64,000 bases of DNA, taken from contig CAJHNH020008448.1 of the NCBI GenBank assembly GCA_905116865.2, positions 84,501-148,500 of the forward strand, in the 5' to 3' direction. Under the pieces are notes generated by a model. The model searched no databases and was not told the DNA's origin. It saw only the letters and a program-made list of their open reading frames with translations. A program made the position numbers and the translations under genes. This document shows positions 12,717-23,364 of the stretch, one piece after another. Each line of letters begins with the position of its first letter. Positions within the stretch are counted from its first letter, which is position 1. This stretch comes from Candidula unifasciata. Lineage: Eukaryota; Mollusca; Gastropoda; Stylommatophora; Geomitridae.

Positions 12717-12810
12717 AGTCTGTCACCTTCTATACCCTAGAACAGTAGAAGAACCACAAATACAAAAACAGTTTTAAAATTGTTTTTTTTTTTAAACTGC
12801 AGCTGTTTAC

Positions 12811-12975
12811 CTTTGCCTTTTCAAGTTTAGCTTGTGCAACAGATTTGTCTCCTTTGGTGTCACAGAATGTCTTCAATTGATCAGACACTGCCTGCAGCCA
12901 GGAAGAGAACCTCTGGCAGCTATCAAGATAGTTTTGATGGTGAGACACGCTGTGTTCACTGTAAGTAAGCAGGTC
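12811..12975 (-). CDS. SYNE1: Nesprin-like exon 14, class B (55 aa)
   Basis: 165 nt, phase 0, donor GTAAACA. The acceptor chosen follows TTTACCAG. A second AG 17 nt downstream (TTACAG) would leave 148 nt and break the frame, so it is rejected. Trp26-Leu matches class B. Confidence 0.88.
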
Positions 12976-13599
12976 CTGGTAAAGACAAATTCAATAATTT
13001 ACTTTAGTTCCCATTCTGAATTAGATGTGCTAGATAAATGTTAAATTGGGAGTTTTCATCCTGGTGCTTTTACTATTTTTTAAAAATGGCAAAGGAATAA
13101 AAGAATTAACTGACTGAGTGAGTGAAAGAGAGAGTCTGAGTGTGAATCTTGGCAGCACCAAGTAGTGCATTTAGATTACGAAAATGTTTTAACAAAAGCT
13201 TTTTCCCAAATTAACACTTCCACTATCAAATAATGTGTCACCTTGATTGCTTTATCATAGTTATATCAACACTTATATTAACACCAAATGTTGCTGTAAA
13301 TTTTGCTGTCTCCTAGCCTTTATTTTAACTCATTAAGATATAAAGTAATATAATAAATTGCTCTTGCTGTTTGTGTGTGTGTGTAGCAATTTCGAAAAGT
13401 CCTGGTATATCTGGTTCACAAACAGAGAAAACAGCAAAACCTTACATAACCCTGCACTTGGTGCAGTTGATGCCTAGGGACTTTCAGCTCATCACTAATC
13501 TGACACTTATACGGTTATATTGCATGCTGTGTGACAGCTATTACTGTTCAAGTTTTAGATGTCATCCGCATACCTGACTTGAGATGATAAAATTAATAA

Positions 13600-14020
13600 G
13601 TGAGACAGCGGTTTTACTGCCTGAGCTACTGAGTTTAGTGCTTGGTTGTAGCCCTGGGAGCTGTGTTTTTCTTGTAGAATGCCTTTCATTAATGCAGCAG
13701 CTGTGTCATGGCATTCAGGGTTGGTAGCTGGTTTATGGGTGAGCTGGTGAAATACCTTATATAATAATTCTACGTACGTATAGTAACCATCTTATCTTGC
13801 CCAACTACTTCCATCAACAACAGACAGCATTTCTGGTGGCGATTATTGGTTTTGGCACCTCCAGCAACTGAAATACACATTTACTACGTGCACATATTTC
13901 TGGATTGTTCCGGAACTAGTTGTTTGCTCACCAATTTTTCAATTGCAGCAGTGAGGGACATTTCATTTGATTTGCACTGGCACAGGAACTGAGCAAGTAT
14001 GGGGAAAATGACTGCAGTGA
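13600..14020 (+). repeat. Possible LINE 3' untranslated remnant
   Basis: The segment near 13979 (CACAGGAACTGAGCAA then ATGGGG, then ATGTTGAAAC) parallels 33941-33995 (CACAGGAGCGGAGCAA then ATGGGG, then ATGCTGAAAC), which follows the intact RNase H frame. This suggests a decayed 3' end of that LINE family. Confidence 0.35.
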
Positions 14021-14024
14021 TGTT

Positions 14025-14520
14025 GAAACCTCGACTTTGACTGCTACGAATAAGTTAGACAGAGATTAAGAGCAGAACTGACACAAAAACCTATAGATGG
14101 TGAAAAGTATTTGATGTACTGAGTCACATTCTTTGAATGTCAGAAACAGAGTATTTAAATTTTGTATCCAACCTGTTGTGGTCTATTGCAGCAAATTGAA
14201 GCAAATCTTGGAATGTGAATTAACAAATTAGGAACAGTTTGAAGGTGACAGAGATGTGGCTCCTTAAAGATCAAGAGTAACTATAAAAAACTGCCGAAAA
14301 ATATATAATTAAAGAAGAACACTGTACACAATTATTTGAAAGAGACAAAGAGGCTCTTTGGATCATGTGATAGAAAGCAAAGTGCTAGAACAAAATTATG
14401 CTGATCAGAAAGATCAGTAACAGAAGATGCTGAGACAAACATATCATCACTCGAATTAATCCAGAACATCAAGGACTGAGATGTGGGGAGAAACTTGAAC
14501 TCTTATGCCATCTAGCAAGG
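14025..14520 (+). pseudogene. RTE-type LINE C-terminal remnant
   Basis: Broken frames show an E-T-K-R-L-F-G-S-C-D stretch and a G-x-D-K-H-I-I block, in the place where better copies have K-R-Q-x-x-F-F-G-H and the Arg/Gly-rich tail. It is badly decayed. Confidence 0.5.
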
Positions 14521-14575
14521 ATTAGACATTATACTGTCACCACACTTACACTGTTATTTAACAGCACAACCATAC

Positions 14576-14728
14576 CTTTGCTTGTTCCTTAACATTTTCA
14601 TATCTTGTCTTCATGTGAGTGGTGTCAACAGTGGGCCTATTTGCTGGACTCTTTTCAGCCAAGCTGGCAGCTTTACGTGTTACAGACTCCACTACTGGTT
14701 CATATGATTCAATGTCTTGATTCATTCC
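14576..14728 (-). CDS. SYNE1: Nesprin-like exon 13, class A (51 aa)
   Basis: 153 nt, phase 0, donor GTATGGT, acceptor after GTATTCAG. Ala20 and Arg42-Tyr43 match class A; the exon ends Lys-Glu-Gln-Ala-Lys. Confidence 0.9.
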
Positions 14729-14959
14729 CTGAATACATTCATATGTGAGAAAAAATATTTCAGGATTAATGCAGTAAGCAATAATAAAGACAAAACAACA
14801 CTGAACATGTCTGCTTATCTTTTCTTATCCATCTTCAATCATTTCCATCAGCTCACGCAATTTCCAGCCAATATTATTCATCTTTGTTTCTCTAAATTTA
14901 CTGTCTATAAGCTTTAGGTCTCTTTCTATTTCCTTTACCTTGTGAGTTCCAGAGAAGGG

Positions 14960-15720
14960 ATTTTCTTCTTCTTCCCTTCCACCATTTACCCCAGCGAGGT
15001 GTTGGGGGAGATGTAAGGATTGTTTGTGCACTTTTTCCAATGCATTGTATAAGTTGGTGATCATTTCTGTTATGTTGCTCCTGATGGTGTCGCTCTATAT
15101 CTTGTGTGGTCTTCCCCTTGCTCTGTGTTTAATATATTTCTTCAGCGAGGATCTCTGTGGCAGTTGGTACCAGGACATCCTTGTCTATACCAGAGTATAC
15201 CAAAACAAAATCTTTGTGTAATCATTCTGTCAATTTTCCCTTCAATGTTAACTCTGCCAAACCTAAAATCTTCACCTGGTTTTCTTCTATCAGCTGTATA
15301 GTCTCATCTGCTTTGTTGCCCCAGCCACATCTATATAACGTTCCTACTCTATACCGGTCCTGTTGTTGAAAAATTTTTGCACATTCTCACCCCTCCTAAA
15401 TTTTTTTGGACATCACTGTATATGTAGTTAAATCTTCCACCGATTTACCAGACCTATCGTAGATTTATGTTTAAGTGAAAACTTCTGACAAACACAATAT
15501 TCACATCTCCTACACAGAACACAGATTTATCAAATATTTCCATAGATTTAGCACACAAACTTATCTAATATTTTTCTATTCACTGTTTAAAGGATTTTCT
15601 AGTGTTATTAAAAACATTTCCCTTCAGTGCATGTCATACAGAGTCTTATCCAGCACTGGTATCCTTTTCTAATCTCCTGTTTGCTGTAATTTATTTAGCT
15701 GTCTCCAAAAACTCACCATT
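14960..15720 (-). mobile_element. LINE family B copy with internal deletion
   Basis: The minus strand from 15700 to 15377 matches the plus strand at about 29380-29610. The frame then reads an endonuclease-like start and jumps straight to the 3' end (M-x-T-N-L-Y-N-A-L-E-K-V-H-K near 15040), which matches 30570-30620 and 41600-41640. The RT core is missing. It ends in a GAAGAAGAAG-type tail like the other family-B copies. Confidence 0.6.
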
Positions 15721-15784
15721 AGTGATTTTATCATACCCTTTTAGTCCTATAAGCAATACCTCCAGTTAATAAATGTTTGCAGTT

Positions 15785-15850
15785 TATTCATCATCACCAT
15801 CAAGTGCCTTGCTGACTGACATGGGTTAACCTGTTTCTCCACATTAGAAA
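15785..15850 (-). repeat. RTE 3' end stub
   Basis: CATCATCACCATCAAGTGCC resembles the (ATC)n-plus-GGTGCC 3' ends at 17636 and 61148, inverted relative to their coding strand. Only the terminal bases remain. Confidence 0.4.
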
Positions 15851-16108
15851 AATGGTAAATAACTACATCTGTTAATCTAGTCACCCTGTAAAAGTCCTTT
15901 TTCCAGCATTTATAGATTTTTTTCCGGCCTAAGGTATTTGGGCAATGGCCACTAGGCCTTTATAGTAGCTCTGGTACTGGCTGCAACTGCATACTCTGTA
16001 GATATGGTGGATATGACTGTATACATTTAAGATATTATTTTGAGTAGAAAAAATGAAATTGTATTTTTTTTTAAAGGCTGAGTAAGAAAGAGGAAGAACA
16101 TTAATTAC

Positions 16109-16276
16109 CTTGACCTGTCGTAGTTTTACCATTTTCTCACTGAGATCCGATTTGGACTGGGCATCTTGCAACCTATGCTCCATGTCTTTCAACCATTTCG
16201 TCACTTCTTCAGTGGAAGTCCTGTAGTCATTCCACTGATCCTGACATGACTCCAGCATTGTTTTAATATCTCTCAT
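16109..16276 (-). CDS. SYNE1: Nesprin-like exon 12, class D (56 aa)
   Basis: 168 nt, phase 0, donor GTAATTA, acceptor after GCCTCTTCAG. W15-x12-W28 equals positions 67 and 80 when counted through exon 11. It is the longest class-D exon and begins with Met; this is an internal codon, not a start. Confidence 0.92.
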
Positions 16277-16374
16277 CTGAAGAGGCAACATAAATAATAC
16301 TTGAAAAAAGAAAAGTGTCACATAAACTGCTCTGAACACCTGAAGTCATAAAATGAAACAGTACAGTAGTAGTA

Positions 16375-16565
16375 CATTTTACTCCACTAGGACATCACAC
16401 AAGCGATAAACACCCCATGACACAAAGTGCCACCATGCGGATGAAGATCACCCGTGGAGAAGTACGGAAATTGCTTTCAGCCATTAGGCCATATTTATGG
16501 CCGGTCTATATTGTGGCCCCTGGCAACAGCCATGGTGGGTGTTCAAAATAACGTAAAATTGCATC
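16375..16565 (-). repeat. Interspersed repeat family R1, copy 3 (inverted)
   Basis: The reverse complement aligns with copies 1 and 2 over the GCATGGTGGCACTTTGTGTC core and the GTGTGATGTCCTAGTGG block. It lacks the AGTC tail, which has decayed. Confidence 0.65.
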
Positions 16566-16608
16566 TCACAAGGAAACGAATAGTTAAAAAAACAGTAAAA
16601 ATTTAAAG

Positions 16609-16870
16609 TGTGTGACTAACTGGTCTGGACAACGGTTTCATACCTTTAAATTATTGCTTGCATCTTACAAATTAATTATTGCTTTAGAACAGCAATATTA
16701 TTAATTTATTAATTAATAAGTGAAAAAATTTGAATGAGAATCTGGAGAATTAACTGAGAGTTAGCTCCCCCTTTTTAGCGCTTCCTACTTCCTGCCATGA
16801 TGTTGATCCGTCATTTCAACCTGAATAAATGTTGAGATGTTAATAAATGTCAGCGTGATTCATAAAGACT
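16609..16870 (+). repeat. Interspersed repeat family T, copy 2
   Basis: It opens TGTGACTAACTGGTCTGG and shares an AT-rich stretch and a CTTCCTACTTCCT block with 31091-31260. Probably a solo LTR or MITE fragment. Confidence 0.5.
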
Positions 16871-16890
16871 GTTTAATAAATTTCCAACAA

Positions 16891-17002
<112 letters not shown>

Positions 17003-17004
17003 CT

Positions 17005-17625
17005 TTTTTTATTAAACAATGTATTGTTTACAATTTTTTTAGTGCAAATTAAGAGAATACCCTCCTGAAGGCTCCATCTTCTTGGCACTGAAACTCCAAA
17101 TAAGTCTCCGTCTCCAAAGGGTTAAAGTATACAGTTGGAATGAGAAACTAAACTGTAACATACCTTCCTCCCACAAACACATATTAGACAACAGAGAGAA
17201 GTAGAGAGAAGAAACATTCAACAGCAAATGGAAACAGATGAAACCTTATTAGATAGCAGAAATTGGTAATTAAAAGCTAACAGAAAAAGATGACACATTG
17301 TATTTTCTGGTCTTTTATCACACAGACTGAGTCTTAGCCTCCAGATAAACTGAGATTCCTAGATTTTTCTATTTCATAAGAAAGCCAACATTTTAAGAGA
17401 ATACTGGCCTCATGTTTTAGGGAAATATCAATCTGTACATAGTTATTTTCTTGACCTGACACACAGGTCTTGTATTAGATAAATCAAGGCAACTGCACTG
17501 TTGGACTAAGCAATTGACACCCAAAAAAGAAAACACACACACACACACAATTTTTAATTAGAGTACAACTTAATATAAAGACTACAAATGTACAAAAGTG
17601 AGAACAATACAAACACATAAACTGC
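17005..17625. other. Intron sequence, no recognised feature
   Basis: AT-rich with a short (AC)n at 17534-17550. No exon or transposon motif is seen. Confidence 0.45.
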
Positions 17626-17630
17626 ACACA

Positions 17631-20303
17631 CTCATCATCATCATCAGGTGCCTTGCCGATTGGGCGATCATGCCTCTCCATAATCTGCGATCTCCTGCAG
17701 CATGTATCAGTTCGTGTGCCGACACACCTCCATGCAATGCAACAAGACTGTCAAGCCTCTTCTCTCATTGTCTTCCTCTATCCCTCCTTCCACAAATATT
17801 TCCAGTGGTCACAACATATTCTATTTTCCCTCTTCTCATAACATGGCCGAAAAATGATGACTGTCTCCTTCTGATGTCTGTGATAAGTTGTCTTTGGGCT
17901 TCCACCTCTTTGAAAACCTCTTGGTTGCTCTTTTTGGCTGTCCAAGGTATTTATTCTAAGCATTCTTCTGTAAAACCACATCTCTGAGGCCTCTAAAAAT
18001 TGTTTGGCCTGCCTTCCGATTGTCCAGGATTCACAGCCATATGTTAAAACTGGATGTATGTAGCAAGCAAGAATTCTTTTTCTAACTCTAAATGACAAGG
18101 ATATATTGCACAAGATGTCTTTCATTTTATAAAATGCAGTTTTTGCCTGTATAATTCTGTTTCTTATTTCAGTTATGCATCTTCCATCTGATGTTATCCA
18201 TGTGCCCAGATACTTAAATTTCTGTACTTGTCCTAAAATAACACCATTGACTTTTATTACACATTTAGGAATAATTTGTTTCTTTGATACCATCATTACT
18301 TCTGTCTTCCCATTATTCAAACTGAGGCCCATTCTTCCACTTTCTAACACCACAATGTATATCATTTCCTGTAATTCTTATATATTCACTGTATATTGAA
18401 AACAAATCAGGTGAAAGTACACATCCTTGTCGTACGCCCCTCTTTATGCTTTGAAATATACCTAAACAGTTGTTTATTCTTATAGCTGCTGTTTGCTGCC
18501 AATACATATTCTTCATTATTTGTAGATCTTTCCCATCAATGTTTAATTTTTCTAGAAGTTTGATTCCTTCTTTATGCTTCACACAGTAAAATGCTTTTGT
18601 ATAGTCTATGAAGAATAAGTACAAATCAGTCTTTACTTCTATAGCTCTTTCTGACAATGTCCTTAGGATGTATATGGCATTGTTTCCTTCTACAAATCCA
18701 CAGTATTCATCGCTGATTTCTGGTTTAATTTTGTTTCTTATTCTTCTCATAATTATTCTCAGTAAAATCTTAGCCATGTGACTCATAAGACTTATTGTGC
18801 GATGGTCTTCACATTTTAAAGTGCCAGGTTTCTTTGGCAGAGCTATAAATATGGATTTTAAAAGGTCATTTGGAATATACCCACTATTATAAATATCATT
18901 CAAAAGTTTAGTTCATCTGTTAATTATATTACTAGGTGTCATTAATAAGTCACCATCTTTTGATTTCAAACATCCAGTGCTGTTATGTGTCATCTTTCCT
19001 GTTAACATATTTATCTGTTGGTACATGGAATGTGAGTCTTTCCTGTGATTTTTCCCAATCTCTGTATACATTTGATTCAGCCAGGCTTCTTTAGCCACTT
19101 TGCATTTGTTCACTATTTCTTTTTGTATTCTAGAGTATTCTTCTTTATCATTCTTTTCCTTCCTTCTTTCATCCATCAACTGCAGAATTTTGGTTGACAT
19201 CTATTTCTTTTTTTGCAACTCTATCGGTTGGTGAGATTGTCTCTTTTGATGTCTGTTGAATCGACTCATGCAACATATCCCACTGTTCATAAATAATCTG
19301 TATAATTTCCATTGCATTATACCAGTTTTGTACAGTGACATTGTACTGGTCCTTAATTTCTTTATCCGTTCTAAGAATTCCTAAATTTAACTTGATGTTC
19401 TGTGGTGTTTTTATAATGTTCTTTAGTTTTATTCTAATTTTTTCTACAACTGGAACATGGTCACTAAAGCAGTCTGCTCCTGGTCTAGTTTTTGCTCCAA
19501 CTCAGCTGCTCTGGAATCTTCTTGAAATCAAAATATAATCAATCTGATTGCGGACATTATCACCAGGACTTTTCCAAGTCCACAATCTTCGAGGATGGTG
19601 TTTAAACCAGGTGTTACCTATTATCATGCTGCGTGACTCAGCCCATGCTATTAATTTATCACCTCTCACATTCTTTTCTCCTAGGCCATAGCCACCCGTT
19701 ATTCCGTACACTTTTTCACTTCCTACTTTCGCGTTGAAATCTCCAAGTACCATTGTTACTTCACAATTTTTTGCATTGATCAACAGCCACGTCTAACTCG
19801 TCATAAAATGTGTCAATATCTTCCTCTGAACTATCTGCTGTTGGGGAATAAATCTGTACTAAGTTGATGTCAAATGGTCTGCCGCGAAGTTTTACTAATA
19901 GTACTCTATTTGTTATTGTCCAAAATCCTTTAACAGTTTTTGAGTTCTTTGGATCCAAAATAATACCAACTCCCTTACTATATTCCTTCCCACCTGAGTA
20001 AATAATTATGTGCTGATCTGAATACCGTTTAACTGCCCCTGGCCATCGCATTTCACTAATTCCTAATATGTTGATGTTCATTCTCTTCATTTCCATCTTG
20101 ATGTTATCCAGCTTTCCGTTTTAAACAAGTGTTCTGACATTCCATGTACCAATGTACATTATGTTTCTACCATTTACTTTTTCTACAGTAGCTGGATGAC
20201 GGTCGGGTATCACCCGTAGAACATAATGCTCCCTACTCGACGAGATGATTCCACCTGAATCCCCATTCACGTCGTTATCTGAATAAGTATTATTTTGAGG
20301 CAT
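17631..20303 (-). mobile_element. Nearly full-length RTE-type LINE (EN-RT), inactivated
   Basis: Reading leftward from 20303: an endonuclease with G-T-W-N-V-R-T-L, I-S-E-M-R-W, L-G-D-F-N-A-K-V-G, R-N-Q-I-D-Y-I and F-S-D-H (19460-20190); a linker; RT fingers and palm with F-I-D-Y-T-K-A-F and R-Q-G-C-V-L-S-P (18313-18903); a thumb and C-terminal domain with M-W-F-Y-R-R-M-L (17778-18365); and a (GAT)n 3' tail at 17636-17647. The order is that of RTE (BovB-like) elements, which have EN and RT and no RNase H. Frameshifts separate the parts, and the segment with the YADD box is deleted near 18350, so no active RT is possible. It lies in the intron between exons 11 and 12, in the same orientation as the gene. 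Confidence 0.9.
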
Positions 20304-20538
20304 GATTAATTAGGGATAGTACAGTGGTAGTAGTACTAAATGTGCAAATATGTTTGGACAATTTATTTCTATCAGAATGAAGAAAACATTTAATATAATT
20401 CATCGTATCAGTCACAATATCACATTAAAAGATTTGTCAGTAATAACAAAACACACAAGTATGCTGACAGGTTAATAAATAAATATAAAATTTATAACTT
20501 AAGAAAAATTTCATATTTCCATAAAAACAAAGGCACAC

Positions 20539-20694
20539 CTGTAAAGTCATGAAATTCCATGATTTCTCAAGCTCCTCCAATTCATTTCTGATGGCATGCT
20601 GACCTTCTACCAAGGTGTCAGGGATCACTTTCTCACCACATGTTACAGTCATTTGAAGAAGAGCATGGCCTTCTTCTTTTGTATCAGTGAATTC
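20539..20694 (-). CDS. SYNE1: Nesprin-like exon 11, class C (52 aa)
   Basis: 156 nt, phase 0, donor GTGTGCC, acceptor after TCTGGCAACAG. P25, T27 and G31 are in the class-C positions. It is three codons shorter than exon 15, and the next exon is longer, so the C+D pair is 108 residues. Confidence 0.9.
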
Positions 20695-20699
20695 CTGTT

Positions 20700-21115
20700 G
20701 CCAGAGAAATAAATGAATTGTCCATTTTGATTTTTTCTTAACACTCACTTACTTACTTAGTCACTCCTCTTCGACCTTGGGGTGTAAAGGTTTGCCAAAG
20801 AGAAAGCCAGACTTCTCTGTCAGTAGTTTTTTTTTTCTGGCTTCGTTTTTTACCAGTCCTCTGTCAGGCAGGGACTGTCAGATGCTATCTTTCCAGTGGA
20901 CACTGGGTTGCTTTGGAGGCCTGGTTCCCTGGTTCTTAGCCTTCCATGCCTGCCATGGTAGCCCAATGTTGTGTTTTCAACAATGGACAACACTAACTCA
21001 AAACAGTTAATTTCAAGCTTCACTTCAATAGAAACCAGTACCTGAATAGATACCAAGACAAGTTATAGCGATCAAGTAAGTTGTAAAAAAAAAAAAAGTT
21101 TTTCAGAATACTAAA
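20700..21115. other. Intron sequence, no recognised feature
   Basis: It lies upstream of exon 11. It contains poly-T and poly-A runs and frames without domains. Confidence 0.4.
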
Positions 21116-21119
21116 TCAG

Positions 21120-21551
21120 TTGGTAGGCCAACTGCTTGCTATACTGCACTATTTTGCGAAGATTCCATACTGCTGTACAGAAGCACATAGGAAAATAATA
21201 AAGAGAAGGAAATCTACTAGGCGTCGAGCCTCACATAAAGTAGATGACCTGAGGATAAAAAAACCAAACCACCAGTGCCACCAAGATGAGAGAGACCAGG
21301 TCTGCAGCAATAAAGAATACTGTCAGTTCTGGAGAGAAGAAGAAACAACCTACATACCAACTGCAGCAGGTGAACAGATCAAGGCGCTAGTGACAGAGGG
21401 TAGTCTAGGGAAGCATATCAGCCAAGTTAGAGACACTACAATGGAACCAACCAACTGGCTAGATGCCCGAAGCCAAAAACCTGATGTAGATGACATCACT
21501 GTGATTTCACTAGCAGACGACAATGCATTCCCGGCAACCATTATGGTCTGA
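21120..21551 (+). CDS. Unrecognised 143-codon frame, probably transposon-derived
   Basis: An open frame from ATG at 21120, basic at its start (K-R-R-K-S-T-R-R-R near residue 28) and acidic towards the end (D-V-D-D-I near residue 125). It has no catalytic motif, signal peptide or membrane segment that I recognise. Nothing fits splicing into the nesprin-like gene, which is on the other strand. It lies between LINE debris and the foldback element, so it is more likely a piece of a mobile element's accessory ORF than a host gene. Confidence 0.25.
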   Translation: MVGQLLAILHYFAKIPYCCTEAHRKIIKRRKSTRRRASHKVDDLRIKKPNHQCHQDERDQVCSNKEYCQFWREEETTYIPTAAGEQIKALVTEGSLGKHISQVRDTTMEPTNWLDARSQKPDVDDITVISLADDNAFPATIMV

Positions 21552-21995
21552 CAGACCAGCATGGGACAAGCGTCAACTACTGCCTTAACTATACTGCAAT
21601 ACTGAAGATTACGGAGAACCTCCTAGGGAAGCGATCTGTGGCTAAGTAAAGGAAAACCATGGATGGAGTGGTAACTGCACTCAACAAGACTGTGAAAACA
21701 AGCAAGCTAATCCACAAAATAAAGGAAAACAGCCAGAAAGAATTACAGGTGCCGCATGCCACATGAGATGGTGGTAATCACTTCCATGTTTCACAATGTC
21801 TGACAATGGGTTGTCAAACGCATCAAGCTGCAGTAAACTGACCAGGAAATACAAGATCAGCTGAAGAATGAAAATCCAATACTCAAAATCTTCAAGTTGA
21901 ATGACTCGGTTCAAGACACAACCCAGTGATGGTGACCACAGAAGGTGATGGATAGAACAGAGGATACAAAGACCTAAGCAGTGCATACATAGAAG

Positions 21996-22435
21996 GCTAT
22001 CTTCCGAATAATGGTCCCAAATTATCAAGGCAGAAAATATACCCTAACAGGGCCTCAGTCACGTGTTATTTGCGCACTTCCAGGGACTAGACCACCACCG
22101 CCGAATTGCGTACTTCCTGGGACTATACCACCACCGCCGAGTGTATCCCCCACGCCGCTCATGCGGCGTGGATTGGGGCTAAACTAGATGGCTAGGAGCA
22201 AATAAAATGAAGGCAGCTGCAGGAAATGCGGTAGCTGCTGCTCGTGAGTCCTAGCCATCTAGTTTAGTCCCAATCCACGCCGCTTGAGCGGCGTGGGGGA
22301 TACACTCGGCGGTGGCACAACTCGCCGGATGTGCGCAATTCAAGTTGCCGGAAGTGCGCAATTGACACGTGACTGAGGCTCTGTTAGGGTATATTTTCTA
22401 CCTCGATAATTTGGGACCGTTATTCGGAAGATAGC
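21996..22435. mobile_element. 440 bp foldback (long inverted repeat) element
   Basis: The segment is a long, nearly perfect palindrome: each arm starts GCTATCTTCCGAATAA, runs through TATACCCTAACAG and CCTCAGTCACGTG, and reaches a GC-rich core with CCACGCCGC / GCGGCGTGG before a loop of about 45 bp (22198-22240). Each arm's core is itself a hairpin. The left arm also has a direct duplication ending ACCACCACCGCCG. Such structures are foldback or MITE-type elements. There is no coding potential, and the GC-rich core contrasts with the AT-rich surroundings. Confidence 0.85.
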
Positions 22436-22810
22436 TAAAGAGAGTTCTAAATAGCTATATAATCCCAGTTCTAATATATGGAAGGGAATCACTGACAGTT
22501 AGCTGATTAGTGAAAAATTATGTGGAGGTGACAGAAATGTGGTTTTATAGGGAAACGTTCAGAATACCCTGGACAAATAAAAATAGTAATGAAGGAAATT
22601 AACTCGTGAAGAGAACTGCTTACCCAGATGAGAAGGAAATAATCTGCATTCTTTGGTCATATCATGAGAAACAGAAAACTGGATTACAACATGATGTTGG
22701 GAAAGTTGAAAGGAAAAGAGGTAGAGGGAGACCAAGAGAGAAGATGCTGGCCAGTCTGACATCAAGGCATGGAAGATCATGTGTGTCAGAAATGACTGAA
22801 TGTGCATGAG
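22436..22810 (+). pseudogene. RTE-type LINE C-terminal remnant
   Basis: Immediately right of the palindrome, broken frames give P-V-L-I-Y-G, M-W-F-Y-R and K-R-G-R-G-R-P-R-E-K-M-L, the RTE thumb and C-terminal tail also seen at 63.6-63.9 kb. It is 5' truncated at the palindrome. Confidence 0.75.
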
Positions 22811-22967
22811 ACAAATGTACTCACCAGATGACCTTAAAAAAATATTTTAAAAAGGCAGTCATTACTTTTACTTCCATCTTCCTATTAGATGTAGCCATCA
22901 CATTTGTCTCACTGTGCTTACAACTTGTGCACACAGTGTATATCATATATCATAAAAGAATCTACCG

Positions 22968-23075
22968 GCAACATCAGTATTGGAACTCTGCGCTGGCTGC
23001 TGAAGATGAAAAAAGAGCACACATGGGAATGCGCCGAGTGCTGTGATGTCAATTCTTGGCTTAAATCAACTCAAC
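22968..23075 (+). pseudogene. LINE (RNase H family) extreme C-terminal fragment
   Basis: The frame reads G-N-I-S-I-G-T-L-R-W-L-L-K-M, then H-T-W-E-C, matching the C termini near 45900-45990 and 27425-27490. Only about 100 bp remain, ending close to exon 10. Confidence 0.7.
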
Positions 23076-23104
23076 TCAACATGAAAGAATCTCATGTATT
23101 TTAC

Positions 23105-23269
23105 CTTCAACTTCTCCAACTGAACTTGTATTTGATGACGGTCCCCTGAAGTATGGGAACACGCCAACAGTCTGTCCCTGGCATGCTGCAACCAAGACTT
23201 ACACCTGCCGTAAGCCTTACTGTACTGCTCATGGTCTTGAACTCTCTGTTCATGTTTCTTTAGGAGATT
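23105..23269 (-). CDS. SYNE1: Nesprin-like exon 10, class B (55 aa)
   Basis: 165 nt, phase 0, donor GTAAAAT, acceptor after TTTAATTCAG. Trp26-Leu and Gly43 match class B; the last residues are Leu-Glu-Lys-Leu-Lys. The LINE 3' fragment at about 22968-23075 ends only some 30 bp downstream of its donor. Confidence 0.9.
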
Positions 23270-23364
23270 CTGAATTAAATAAACACATACTCTCTTAATT
23301 CTCTGCAGTCTCTGATATTGCAAAAGTACAAATAAAAAGTTTGCATTCATCAAGAACAAAATCT

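Noticed and set aside
12811..12958. Shorter exon 14 using the TTACAG acceptor
   Set aside because: It gives 148 nt and breaks the phase-0 chain; the TTTACCAG acceptor gives 165 nt and the class-B Trp26.
22141..22310. Rho-independent terminator or rRNA-type hairpin
   Set aside because: The GC-rich hairpins are part of a 440 bp symmetrical foldback element in animal DNA.
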